A stretch of DNA of 64,000 nucleotides from positions 8,016,450-8,080,449 of the forward strand of contig JACTAT010000010.1 of NCBI GenBank assembly GCA_014526335.1, written 5' to 3'. This document shows positions 42,530-54,680 of this stretch, in pieces (the first letter of the stretch is position 1; each line of letters begins with the position of its first letter). The DNA comes from Chrysaora quinquecirrha. Its lineage: Eukaryota; Cnidaria; Scyphozoa; Semaeostomeae; Pelagiidae. The notes under the pieces are model-generated. The model saw nothing but the letters and a program-made list of their open reading frames with translations. It was not told the DNA's origin and did not search any database. Made by a program: the position numbers and the translations under genes.

Positions 42530-42750
42530 TCTTCTGTGTCTTTTATTATTTTTTGTAACATATATTAGCCTTTTATTTTATTTCTTTTGTGGTTTTCGTG
42601 TTTGTGGGTTTTGGGTATTCTGTCCGTGTTAGTAATTTGAGTCAGTCTGTGGCTTAACTTGTGTGTGTGGTTGTATTTCTTTTGTTTGTGTGGTTTTATT
42701 GAGTGTGCGTTATGTAACATTTTTAGTTCATATGTGTCCCATATTTTCAG

Positions 42751-43326
42751 TGAATGTGCTTTTCTGTGTTTATAAAACAAGTTTAATAAATAGTTCTTTC
42801 TTAAGTATTCTTTGGCTGCATGTCAGGGCAAGCAGGCTACGATATGTAAGTACTGTTATAGTTTATTTTTACCTATCTTTTTTATTTCGTGTTTTCCATT
42901 TTTAGGCAGTTATCGTGTCAAGTTTCTTATATTTACATTTTTGCCTTTAGTTTTCGTGGCTGTTTCATAATTTTGTATATCGCTTATATTCAAGCAAAGT
43001 TCGTTTATCTTAAATTAATCGTAATATTTACCCTCAGTTTATCTTAAATAACCTAATATAGTGGACTTTCAAACAGACTCTAGGCATTAGCCTTATGCTT
43101 ATTCTTATTTCTGGTTATATTTCAGTTTACGTTGTTGTTGGATAATTGGAATTTATTACTTTTAACCCTCAAAAAATTGGTTTTCTTCGTAATTCCGTCA
43201 ATTCTTTGTCACCAGTAACTTATCACGCAAATTTGCTGATCTTTTCACACCTATTGGATTGCTGGAGCTATTTGTGACCACGTGACATTTAGACACAATT
43301 AGACTTCAGTCCAGAGATACGTAACA
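42751..43326 (+). repeat. BEL/Pao 5' LTR
   Basis: It is about 93-95 percent identical by eye to 56065-56643 over about 575 bp. It starts TGAATGTGCTTTTCTG, ends GAGATACGTAACA, and has TATA-like and AATAAA-like words near the start (tttataaaacaagtttaataa). The 5' limit may lie further left, at about 42589. Confidence 0.85.
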
Positions 43327-43470
43327 GTAAAATATCGAGTAAATTATCGTCCTATTTGAACGCCAAACTTTACACTGATTGAAGACTGATTTTGTGAAAT
43401 GTGTCGCAACCTTTATAGACCTGGTGATTTTCATAAACATTGATATCTCGTGATTTTTGAAAAAACATTG

Positions 43471-46400
43471 AACAAGAGTGCAAGATAATAAGCAGATGGG
43501 ATTTTCAATGTGCAGATGGACAGCTGCTGCCCTTGATTTGGCTTTGCTGCCCCTATAACAATAAAGGGCAGCAGATATGTCAATCAGCCAATTATATTGC
43601 TCATCTGCCAGATCCCTATCAATCCACCTCATTAAGTCATTAACACTTTAAATTCAATAGGAGCTTGACCGCTCTATTGTTCAGATTCTTCTTTGATTAC
43701 CAAAAGAAAAAGGTGTGAATCAGTGAAAAGAAGGAGAACAAGAGAAGCCCTGGGGGCTGCCCTTGTTTCAACATTGACAAGTTTCAATTGTGCATGCTGC
43801 TGTGGATCCCAACTATGCTTGAGAAATAATATAAGAAATGAGAATTCTTTCCTTGATTCTATTTTATTCATATTCAACCAATTTAACGCATAGTGCAGCC
43901 CTTCTTTTCAAAAAGGAAACCGATTAACAGTCAGTTATCACAGTCACATAGCAGGAATCCGCTACCCTTCCTGATAGAAAATCAGTAAATTCCATCTTTC
44001 AAAATAATATTTTGTTTAATTTTATTTTTTTAGAAAAAGGAAAATAAAAAACCTTTCTGGCTTGCGCAATTAAACAACACCGGCATCGCGCAATGAACGT
44101 TTTCCAAAATAAAGCGCAAGAAGTCAGTTAAGTCATAATGAAACATTTCAGTAGAAACTCTAACCCTTTTTTGCTTTCAATCACTTTATGAACATATTCT
44201 CAATTTAAAAGCATAGCTAAAACTTATTTTATAATAAAATAATAATACAAAGTGCGCAAAGCTGTGTTTGCAAATAAAAATCGAGCAGAAAGCCTGAATA
44301 GATTTGGGTTATTTAGAAAACAATTTTGGAAATGTCAAGTTTCAAATATGCTTGTCAAGTTACGTTGGTTGGTTTAGTTGTACTTCCATGGTTTGTTTAG
44401 TCATTATTCATGTACCTCGCAGACTACATTAATAGTACTCGACATATCTTCAGCGAAGTAACCATAGGCTGACAATGAATCGTGTGAGATCATTGATTGA
44501 ACTGCGTGAGAGTTATTTTCTTTGCGTTCCTGGCAGTTCCAGGAATTCTGCGTGGTTGCTCGGATTACTTAAAGTTTAAATTACATAAATACGCAATTAA
44601 TATTAATTTTAGAAGAGTAAAGCAATTAAGAGTAAGACGAGATGTCAAAACAATACTGCAGCTACATCATGATGGAAGATCCCAACTATGATATCAAAAT
44701 GGTTGGCTTAATCAAATTCATAGGTTTGAGTAAACGCCATAAAATCACAAACTAAAACTCTTAGACTACTTCTGCCCTCCTTCTTCTGCCCTCTCCGTCT
44801 CCTCCATGGAGTGCCGTCTAGTTTGACTTGCTGAAGATGGCCGCAAATTGAGGGCGCCAACGTCGTAGAACGCTATAAATTTGGACACAACATTGCTTCA
44901 AGGGGGAAGGGAGTGAAGTACAAAAAGTTTAACTGATGACTGTCGCCAGTAAATTTGGGTTACTGGTCTCAGCATATTTTGTGAAGGATTGTAGATGATT
45001 ACCAAATAGATTTGATAAAAATAAGATATTACGTGAAAAAAGTGGACCAGAGAATTTTATCGCAATAACTTTAAGAAATTCTTTTGCTGACGTTCAATGT
45101 CTATGCGATCAACCATCCACATTGCTGCTCCACAATTTTAACCTCAAACTGTTCAGAAGAGCCATCATATTTGAAAACATTAAATATCACGATTTATCTA
45201 TTAATTCAAAGAAATTCCCTGATTTGAGTTAGTCTTTAGTCCGAGAATCATATCTGAGTCAAAATGAAACTGAGACCTGAGTTCCGTGCGAACTCCGCTC
45301 TTTTCTTCGACAGTTAAGGCTTCGAAGTTCATACAACTTTGAATTGGGTTCTAAAATTTTGATTCAACAATAAGTATTTTTCAATTATTTTCGTTATCAT
45401 GAACAGTTCTATTGAGCATATAATGCTTAAGATCGTTGTGCTGCTTAATCTGGTTATTCTATATATAAGACTTTATTTGCTGCCCTTTGCTGCCCTTCTG
45501 CTGCCCGTTCGCTGCCCTTCTTAAGTCTTAAATTTAAGCTTTAAAACAAAAAAATCTCATCATTTTCATTAAATATCACGATTTATCTATTAATTCACAG
45601 AAATTCCCTGATTTGAGTTAGTCTTTAGTCCGAGAATCATATCTGAGTTTATATGAAACTGAGACCTGAGTTCTGTGCGAACTCCGCTCTTTTCTTCGAC
45701 TGTTAAGGCTTCCAAGTTCATACATCTTTGAATTGGATTCTAACATTTTGATTCAAGAATAAGTATTTTTCAATTATTTTCGTTATCATGAACAGTTCTA
45801 TTGAGAATATAATGCTTAAGATCGTTGTGCTACTTAATCTGGTTATTCTATATTTAAGACTTTATTTGCTGACCCTTTGCTGCCCTTCTGCTGCCCGTTC
45901 GCTGCCCCTTCTTAAGTCTTAAATTTAAGCTTTAAAACAAAAAAAATCTCATCATTTCCATTAAATATCACGATTTATCTATTAATTCACAGAAATTCCC
46001 TGATTTGAGTTAGTCTTTAGTCCGAGAATCATATCTGAGTCTATATGAAACTGAGACCTGAGTTCCGTGCGAACTCCGCTCTTTTCTTCGACTGTTAAGG
46101 CTTCGAAGTTCATACAACTTTGAATTGGATTCTAACATTTTGATTCAACAATAAGAATTTTTCAATTATTTTCGTTATCATGAACAGTTCTATTGAGCAT
46201 ATAATGCTTAAGATCGTTGTGCTGCTTAATCTGGTTATTCTATATATAAGACTTTAATTGCTGCCCCTTTGCTGCCCTTCTGCTGCCCGTTCGCTGCCCC
46301 TTCTTAGTCTTAAATTTAAGCTTTAAAACAGAAAAAATCTCATCATTTTCATTAAATATCACGATTTATCTATTAATTCAATGAAATTCCCTGATTTGAG

Positions 46401-48092
46401 TTAGTCTTTAGTCCGAGAATCATATCTGAGTCAAAATGAAACTGAGACCTGAGTTCCGTGCGAACTCCGCTCTTTTCTTCGACTGTTAAGGCTTCGAAGT
46501 TCATACAACTTTGAATTGGATTCTAAAATTTTGATTCAACAATAAGAATTTCTCAATTATTTTCGTTATCATGAACAGTTGAGAATATAATGCTAAAGAT
46601 AGTTGGGCTACCTTAAAGTATCTGGTTATATATGACAAGTTATCTATCAATTCACAGAAATTGCCTCGTTTGAGATTGATTTTAGTCCGAGAAACATATT
46701 TTCGCTTATGTTGCTACCCTCTAGAAGTGGAGTTATTTTCTATTTCTTTGTTGCCGGGTTTTTATTGTTTTATTCTTCTTATCATACTTATTTATCAAAG
46801 TTTTTGTCATATCTCTCTTGATGATTGTTTCAATTCTGCTCCCCTTATGCCCCTTTCCATGCGCTGGTCTATTGTTAGCCAGTATGAAGCTTTGTTGTAA
46901 ACAAAGGGACACGTGCTATAGTGTTGATTTTATAGGTTACCGTGGTAGCAGTGTCAATAATTAAGTAACAAAGTACTGGGCCGAGTTAGTATGACAGTCA
47001 CAGTAGTCTATCTTCTCACAGCTGATATAGTTACTAGGGTATACGAAGGAATGATACGCAAACTTCATGTTTCATGCTGAATTTTCATTGCGCGTATTTT
47101 GCGTCGAGTTCGTCAAAGAAGCGATAATATACAACTTCAATTCATTTTGGTTCACCACGGTGTGCGCAAATCAATGATAGGCTACTTCCAATAATGGAAT
47201 TGGAATTGGGAATGAAATCTCATCTAGTACTACGTGAAACCTCCATCAAGAATCGAGCAAAATCTGTGGAATATGCAGGAATTTTGGAAAAGGTATTATT
47301 TTGTTAGGTCTATGTATTGACCTTTGTTTTTAAACTTATATTCTGCAGATAAATGTAAGGCATTACACCTTTAGAAAGTTGGTGATCCTTAGAGTTTCTA
47401 CTGAAATGTTTCATTATGACTTAACTGACTTCTTGCGCTTTATTTTGGAAAACGTTCATTGCGCGATGCCGGTGTTGTCTAATTGCGCAAACCAGAAAGG
47501 TTTTTTATTTTCCTTTTTCTAAAAAAATAAAATTAAACAAAATATTATTGTGAAAGATGGAATTTACTGATTTTCTATCAGGAAGGGTAGCGGATTCCTG
47601 CTATGTGACTGTCATAACTGACTGTTTATCAGTTTCTTTTTTGAAAAGAAGGGCTACACTATGCGTTAAATTGGTTGAATATGAATAAAATAGAATCAAG
47701 GAAAGAATTCTCATTTCTTATATTATTTCTCAAGCATAGTTGGGATCCATGAAATTAAACTAAAGAAGCATGCACAATTGAAACTTGTCAATGTTGAAAC
47801 AAGGGCAGCCCCAGGGCTTCTCTTGTTCTCCTTCTTTCACTGATTCACACCTTTTTCTTTTGGTAATCAAAGAAGAATCTGAACAATAGAGCGGTCAAGC
47901 TCCTATTGAATTTAAAGTGTTAATGACTTAATGAGGTGGATTGATAGGGATCTGGCAGATGAGCAATATAATTGGCTGATTGACATATCTGCTGCCCTTT
48001 ATTGTTATAGGGGCAGCAAAGCCAAATCAAGGGCAGCAGCTGTCCATCTGCACATTGAAAATCCCATCTGCTTATTATCTTGCACTCTTGTT
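43471..48092. mobile_element. 4.6-kb element with 0.7-kb terminal inverted repeats
   Basis: The arms 43471-44162 and 47389-48092 are complementary over about 690 bp with only small indels. The outermost bases are AACAAGAGTGCAAGATAATA and their exact complement. ATTG flanks both ends (43467-43470 and 48093-48096), a 4-bp target duplication. The interior has four to five 390-bp tandem units and no transposase-like frame. A possible captured exon lies at about 47193-47292 (MELELGMKSHLVLRETSIKN) ending at a gtatt donor-like site. It is therefore a large fold-back type, probably non-autonomous element. It sits between the BEL 5' LTR and gag. Confidence 0.88.
45178..46625. repeat. 390-bp tandem repeat, four copies plus a fragment
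   Basis: Unit starts (cattaaatatcacgatttat) lie at 45178, 45567, 45959 and 46350, giving periods of 389, 392 and 391 bp. A partial, diverged unit starts near 46630. Copies are about 95 percent alike. The first three each end with three to four GCTGCCC words (ctgcccttctgctgcccgtt), a heptamer also present in the element's long terminal arms (43530-43575 and 47990-48040). Confidence 0.95.
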
Positions 48093-48186
48093 ATTGGTAA
48101 AAATTAGTACTGTCTCAGCCCCAGATGATTTAAATCTCTCTAAGAGAAAGTGAACTTCAGATAGTGTTCGGGCCCAATCAGACATT

Positions 48187-50040
48187 CAAATAAAGGTGTC
48201 TTCCCACCGGAAAAGATTTACAGAAAAGGGAAATCCTACCTGAAAGAATTAAGAGGTAGAGACAGAGAGAAAGCTTATCAGCAACTTAAAACTCAGATTG
48301 AAAAAATACGAAACTTATGTGATGAACCCGAAACAGAATTAGAAGCCTTAGAAAAACAATGCGATAAATTAGATTCTCTGAAGGATAAATTTAATGAGGC
48401 CCACCAAGCTTTTGACTGTTTACTTGATATAAATAAAAGGGATGAGTCATATCGTTGGTATGACGTTAGAGACAGAGAGCTTACTGATTTCAGAATCAGG
48501 CAGTGGGAGCGTATTCAGCGCCTTGAGAGAGGTTCATTCAGAAGTCAGTCTAGCATTGTCTCATCAAGGTCAAAAATGACAAGGGCATCAAAACCAAGCA
48601 GCCATAGGTCTTCATCGAGATCTGTTTCCTTTGTGAGGGCAGAATCTGCAGCAAAGGCTGCAAAATTCAAGGTAGAGCTCGATTTTCTTGAGAAAGAAAA
48701 TGAATTCAAGCGCTTACAACTGGAAAAGGATTACGCAATAGTAGTGGCTGAAGAGTGTGCCTTTCAACAAATCTTGGAAGAAGAAAAAACGCCTGAAAAT
48801 TTTGAAAACAAACACTGCGCAGAAAATAAAGCAGAAGTTGTTAACCATTCTTTGAATCCAGGTGCGCCAAGCTTTACTCCATTGCAGGAAAATAAAGGTA
48901 GCAGCATCAAATCAGCTATCGCAATACCAGATACAGGAGTTCAGCCAGCAGACTTGAGTATAACGGTCAATCAACTAGCTAATCTGCAAGCAAAGCCGAC
49001 TGAACTGAGCTCTTTGATACTGAATCAGCAAAGAGTTTCGCAGCTTCCAGTGAGAGAACCAACCACTTTTTCTGGCGATTCATTTGAGTATCCAGCCTTT
49101 GTGACAGCCAGTGGAAAGGCAAATGAGGCGATTTAGCAACAAATTCGGATACTGCCTATGCAGAGGCTCGAAATTGCTTGACCAGCGCTTTGGAACCCCA
49201 GTGGTAGTTGCTGAAAACTTCAAAACAAAGCCTAGAAACTGGAGGCACATAAGTGATGGTGACAGAATGTCCTCACAAGAGTTTTCCGACTTCCTCGTGC
49301 GTTGTGAAGAGTCTATGAAAGTTATGAGATCCAGAGCAGAATTGGACTCAACACAAATGTTGATGTCAATTTCAGCCAAACTACCATCCTACATAGGCAT
49401 CAAGTGGTGTAGATTTGCTCATGAGCAGCAGTGGAAAAGGGACAAGCAAGTTGATTTTGCAGATTTTGTGCGATATGTTAAGCTGGAAGCAGAGCTTGCC
49501 AATGACCCAATTTTCTCCCCAGATGCGTTGAAGAAAGAGAGGCGAAAGACAAACCCCAGGGAGGGTGGAGTAGACCAGCAAAGGAGACCATTCAGACGTG
49601 TAGACAAATCAAGTTATATCTTTGCGACAACCGGTGCTACAAGCAAACCAGGTGACAACCATCTACCTGCAGTTTCGCAAAATCAAAATTTATTCTGTGC
49701 AATGTGCAAAGGGAAACATCCTTTATGGAAATGTGAGGAATTCGCCAAAGCTTCCGTAGATGACAGACATGAGTTTGTCAAGACAAAGAGACTTTGTTTC
49801 CGCTGCTTAAAATCGACTCATTTTTCGCCCGACTGCGTTTTCAAGTTGGCTTGTAAAGATTGCGGAAAATCCAGCCATGGGAAAATCCAACACGCTCCTT
49901 CATGGGGCAACAGTAGCACCCAAGTTAGCCAAGAAAGAAAATTGAGCAGTCAGAGGAGCAAAATCAGATACTGCAACTGCCACAAAATGTTGATTCCGCT
50001 CAGTCAAAGGCTACCAGTGAAGTCCATAGCTCAGCAAGTG
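48187..50040 (+). pseudogene. BEL/Pao gag
   Basis: The plus-strand frame is open from about 48187 (no ATG; the first is at 48576) to 49135. It has a helical N-terminus (KAYQQLKTQIEKIRNLCDEP), a charged coil, and then REPTTFSGDSFEYPAF, the entry to the retrotransposon gag domain (DUF1759 type). A deletion or frameshift at about 49095-49140 shifts to the frame 49111-50076 (LDQRFGTPVVVAENFKTKPR). Zinc knuckles follow: CAMCKGKHPLWKCEEF, CFRCLKSTHFSPDC and CKDCGKSSHGKIQH. Gag coats retrotransposon RNA in virus-like particles. It is broken by the frame change and lacks a usable start. Confidence 0.85.
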
Positions 50041-50430
50041 ATGTATCAACTACTACCTGCAAGATTATACCAGTGATCCTGTACCACAAGAATAAACAAG
50101 GCCCTGAAGTGAAGACTTATGCCCTTCTTGATGACGCTAGTGACACAACCTTCGTCACAACCAGCGTTACAGAAAAACTCGGTATACAGGGAGTAAAAAC
50201 AAACCTGAATCTCAGCACTATGCATGGACGGCAGACTATAACCGTGGCTCGTGTTGATGGTTTATTTGCTTAACGCCTAGATAGACGTGTTAAGGTCAAG
50301 CTGCCTAAAGCTTACGCAAAGGATAGCATTCCAGCAAGAAGAGACCATATTCCTACCCCAGATATAGCAGAAAAATGGGTTCATCTGAGGAAAATAAAGG
50401 ATAAGATTTTCGAACGTGACGCAGTTTAGA
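50041..50430 (+). pseudogene. BEL/Pao aspartic protease region
   Basis: Frame 50073-50273 contains KTYALLDDASDTTFVTTSV, the catalytic Asp motif of the Pao-type retropepsin, then a stop at 50271. The same frame continues to about 50429 (RRVKVKLPKAYAKDSIPARR; HLRKIKDKI). Between here and the reverse transcriptase (50430-50880) the trace is a patchwork, with GKGEDPYAIRTLLAG and HIHAPNKSLSKDDRKFLSLV as landmarks. Confidence 0.75.
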
Positions 50431-50694
50431 CATTGGTTTACTGATAGGATGCAATCGCCCAAAGGCAATTAAACCAAAGGAAATTATTACAGGAAAGGGA
50501 GAAGACCCATATGCCATACGCACGTTGCTCGCTGGTGTATTGTGGGACCAGTCAATTCTACAAGTACTTATGAGACAGAAGATGAGTCTAACTGCAATAT
50601 AATAAGTGCATATGAAGTTGAAAATGACAGCAGCATTCACCCGAAATTCATCATTAATGGAAAGTGAAAGGAAATTATTGATTCAACAGCCATC

Positions 50695-52471
50695 GTGAAG
50701 ATGTTCGAGCATGATTTTACAGAGCATATTCATGCCCCTAATAAGAGCCTGTCAAAGGATGACAGAAAATTCCTCAGCCTTGTGGAGAAAGGAATTCATC
50801 AAACAGATAGTGGACATTATGAAATTCCACTTCCGCTGAAGAAATTAGACATGCCTAACAACAGAGATCTTGCTTTGCGCTGATTGAGCCAACTGAAACG
50901 ACGCTTTGAGTCGAATCAGGAAACTGCATATGCAGAAGATTTTGAGGCATTTATGCAAGACATAATTGATAGTGCATACGCAGAGCCCGTTCCACCGAAC
51001 GTTGATTCGAAAGATCAACCCAAGGGCAGTGTTTGGTACATACCTCACCATGGTGTGCACCATCCAAAGAAAAACAAGATTCGCATCGTCTTTGATTGTG
51101 CAGCTGAGTTTTGAGGACCTTCGCTCAACAATCAACTACTTCAGGGACCGGATATGACCAACAACTTGGCAGGGGTGCTGTGCAGGTTTCGCCAAGAGCC
51201 GATTGCAATAACATGTGACATCAAAGGAATGTTTCACCAGGTGAAAGTGAATGAGGAACACAGAGACCTGCTTCATTTTTTGTGGTGGAAAGAAGGTGAC
51301 ATTAGCACAGAGCCGCAAGAGTATCGAATGACAGTGCACCTTTTCGGTGCAACTTCTTCGCCTGGTTGTGCAAACTATGCCTTGAAAGCAACGGCCAATG
51401 ATAATGAAGATGAGGGTGGTAGCCAAGCCGCGGAGTTCCTGCGAAAGGACTTCTATGTAGACGACGGATGAAAATCAGTTCCAGCTGCTAAAGATGCGCT
51501 GAAATTAATCGAAAATACCAAGGAGATGTGTAGCAAAGGTGGCTTCTACCTGCACAAGTTTGTTTCACACAGCAAGGAGGTTCTCAAACCAATCTCAGAG
51601 TCGGATCGATCAGAAGGTGTGAAAGAAATGGACATGGATTTCGACTCGCTACCCATAGAATGCACACTCGGAGTTCAGTGGTGTGTAGAGTCCGACTCTT
51701 TTCAGTTTTCCATCGTGTTACAGGACAAGCCTTGTACAAGAAGAGGAATATTGTCAACAGTGAGCTCCATATTCGATCCACTTGGCTTTGTCGCCCCTCT
51801 CTTGTTGAAAGGGAAATCTATTTCACAGGAACTGTGTCGCCTCAACCTCGATTGGGATGACCCCATTGCAGAGAATATAAAGTTGGATTGGGAGAAATGG
51901 AAGTGTGAATTAGAGCAGCTACAACGCATTCGTAATCAAAGATGTTACAAACCAGATGGCTTTGGCTGTGTTGTGAGAGCAGAACTGCATCATTTCTCTG
52001 ACGCAAGTGTCAAGGGATATGGCCAGTGTAGCTATTTGCGCCTAGAAGATGAGCACAACGAAATCCATTGTTCTCTCGTGGTGGGAAAGTCTAGAGTAGC
52101 CAGTGACAATTCCACGCCTTGAACCTACTGCTGCCGTGTGTTCTGTAAGAGTTAGCAACCAAATTCATCGAGAACTGGAATATCATATGGACAGTGATCA
52201 CTACTGGACAGACAGTCATGTGGTTTTAGGCTACATCAACAACGAGAGCAGACGATTTCACGTATTTGTTGCCAACAGGGTGCAGGAGATTCAAGATAAG
52301 ACCCTCCCGAGTCAATGGAAGTATGTAGAGTCTAAAGAAAATCCTGCGGATGAAGTTTCCCAAGGAATGAAGGCAAACGAACTGACAGATTCTCAGTGGT
52401 TGGCGGTCCTGAATTTCTGTGGGAAGATAAGAGCAAGTGGCCAGTTAATAGAGATACCTTCGAACCAGTAG
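50695..52471 (+). pseudogene. BEL/Pao reverse transcriptase and RNase H
   Basis: Landmarks in order are: RRFESNQETAYAEDFEAFMQ (linker), WYIPHHGVHHPKKNKIRIVF (RT start, about 51030), [38 protein letters not shown] (first catalytic Asp, about 51210), [11 protein letters not shown] (active-site Asp pair, about 51460) and a TGA stop directly after it at 51469. The connection (TLGVQWCVESDSFQFSI; RRGILSTVSSIFDPLGFVAP) follows, then RNase H with HHFSDASVKGYGQC and, after a frame change at about 52100, YWTDSHVVLGYIN. These steps make cDNA from the retrotransposon RNA. There are at least four disabling changes. Confidence 0.9.
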
Positions 52472-52479
52472 AGGGTGAC

Positions 52480-53721
52480 AAAGAAATCAAGAAGTCTGTT
52501 ACGATGGTGACCTCTGAAGTCATAGATATGCCATCCCTTGCTGAAAGAATCAAGCAGTTTTCGAACTGGTATCGAGCTAAAAGAGCCGTAGCTCTATTAT
52601 GCAAGTACGTCATGATTCTCAAAAGCAGTGTCAAGAAAACGACAATCGAAAGAAGGGTTAATGTTGAAGATATTGAAGAAGCCGGATTAACGATTATACA
52701 GTCTGTACAAGCTGAATCGTTTCCCGAAGAGCTTAGGGTCTTGCTAAAGGCTAATTGTAAAGAAGAAGCCAACGTGAAAATGAAGAGCAGTCTATCCAAG
52801 CTTGACCCATTCATTGACAGTAAAAGTGTTTTACGAGTCCGAGGACGTCTAGAGCAAGCTGATCTATCAAATGCTGTTAAACATCCTATAATTCTGCCAA
52901 GCAACAAGCACGTTACATCGCTAATCATCAGATACTTCCACAAGGAAGCAAAGCATCAGGGAAAAGGAATCATCTTCAATGAGGTACGATCTAACGGATT
53001 TTGGATCATCGGTGGAACTTCGTCTGTCAACGCAGCGATTTCATCTTGTGTGACTTGTCGTAAGCTACGTGGAGCAGCTTGTCAGCAGAAGATTTCTAGC
53101 CTTTTTGAAGATCGTATGGAATGTTGCTTGGTCTGTTTATTATCAAAAAGGGATGCAAAGAGCTGAAACGCTATGGAGTTTTGTTTACTTGTATGTCGTC
53201 ACGAGCAATGCAGCATCGCTGTCCACTGATTCTTTCATGAATGCCTTAAGGCAATTCTTAAGCAGACGAGGGCCAGTGCGACAACTAAGAAGCGATCAAG
53301 GAACTAACTTTGTTGAAGCCCGTAGAGAACAGAGAGATTCACTTGAGGAAATGAATGAAGACAAGGTCAGAGAAGAGCTCCTGAAGTGGAAATGCGACTG
53401 AATAAGCTTTAAAATGGACGTGCCAGCCGCCAGCAACATGGGAGGCGTGTGGGAGAGGCAGGTTAGGACAGTGCGTGCAGTATTGTCATCTATTCTAGTC
53501 AGCAACGGAGCATAACTGGATGATGAATCGCTGAGAACCTTGATGTGTGAAGCAGAGTCTATACTTAACAGCCGACCTCTTACCCTCAACCACCTTACTG
53601 ATCCGGATTCACCCAAACCTCTAACACCAAGTCATCTTCTGACAATGAAGTCAAAGATCCTACTTTTACCACCAGGAGTCTTCGAAGGAGCAGACGCTGT
53701 AATTTTCCGCACAAATCAGGT
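52480..53721 (+). pseudogene. BEL/Pao integrase, 3' truncated
   Basis: An H2C2 zinc-binding segment (IRYFHKEAKHQGKGIIF; SCVTCRKLRG, about 52920-53075) is followed by a damaged rve core: LWSFVYLYVVTSNAASL, QLRSDQGTNFVEA (second Asp, about 53295) and NMGGVWERQVRTVR (third acidic residue, about 53450). The C-terminal ILNSRPLTLNHLTDP and LTPSHLLTMKSK follow, then the gene stops where the Penelope-like element begins at 53722. The final part of pol and the BEL 3' untranslated region are missing. Confidence 0.88.
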
Positions 53722-53795
53722 TATCGAGTAGATGTTGTCCTATGGCAGAATCATGTTTAAGACTAGGTTGTTGTTTAGACCCACGGGGTGGTTGC
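53722..53795 (-). repeat. Inverted 74-bp piece of the Penelope element at its 5' end
   Basis: This segment is the complement of 55612-55685 (and of 7013-7085), from 'ggttatcgagtagatgttgt' to 'ccacggggtgg'. It marks the exact start of the insertion in BEL pol. Its sequence is closer to the 7-kb copy (ctcgataac) than to the copy 1.8 kb downstream (ctcaataac). Confidence 0.92.
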
Positions 53796-54514
53796 TCTCT
53801 TCTGCCAATTACAAGAGCTTAGCTCACTAAAAGCCCGTTTAAGCGATGTTGCTCATGCTTATTGTGGCACACCTATAGACCTCACGGATTTTTATATGCA
53901 TAGGGAACATTTTGAAGCGATCAAATCCCTCCGAAACAACAAACAGATTCTTATCACAAAAAATGATAAAGGATCTGGGGTCGTTATTTTGAACCAAAAA
54001 GATTATATTTCAAAAATGGGCAACGTGCTCAATGATGAAAATAAATTTGAAAAATTAGGCAACGTCGAACAGCACGATAAAACGGCTAAAATAGAGCAGA
54101 AACTTCAAAAAATGTTGCTTGAAATGGTCAAGAAAAAACTATTGACTCAAGAAATTTACGATAGGATCCGACCAACGGGTTTGCAGCGTCCACGGATGTA
54201 TGATCTACCTAAAACTCACAAACCCAACGTCCCTCTTAGGCCTATTCTATCTATGGTTGGTTCAGCTCAACATTGCTAAATGGCTTTCGGAAATTTTAGC
54301 ACCTGTTTTGGAACTTTATTCTAAAAAAAAGTATTTCAGATTCTTTTTCTTTTGCTAACGTTATTCAAAACCTTCAGTTAGACCCGGCAAAATCGTTTAT
54401 GTTTTCCTTCGACATCAGCAGCCTTTTCACTAACGTACCTTTGGATGAGACTATCGGGATTTGCGCTAGAGCTCTATACCGGGGTGAACTTGTCAGTCCG
54501 CCGTTCCCTGAGGA

Positions 54515-54680
54515 GGTATTTATTTATTTATTTATTTATTTATTTACCAGTATACTGATTGCCTTCTAATAAGAAGCTTAACATCAGTGTCATAAAAATA
54601 AAAATTATTAACAGGAAAAATATTAGCTTAGTAAACAAAAAAATTTTTTTTTTAAGTGACAGGGAATCCAAGCATATGTA
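54515..54680. repeat. (TATT)n-headed insertion inside the Penelope RT
   Basis: About eight TTTA units open a 160-bp AT-rich stretch with no coding potential that interrupts the RT frame between the PPFPEEV and EIVELMESAT segments. A reversed retroposon tail (polyA-like end read on the minus strand) is a plausible origin; its family is not recognised. Confidence 0.6.

Noticed and set aside
42751..43326. Dispersed duplicate or SINE not related to BEL
   Set aside because: TG...CA ends, about 575 bp length, direct orientation and position on both sides of gag-pol fit LTRs better.
43306..43632. Minus-strand ORF at the inverted-repeat edge
   Set aside because: It crosses the junction between the BEL LTR region and the inserted element's arm, so it is not an ancestral frame.
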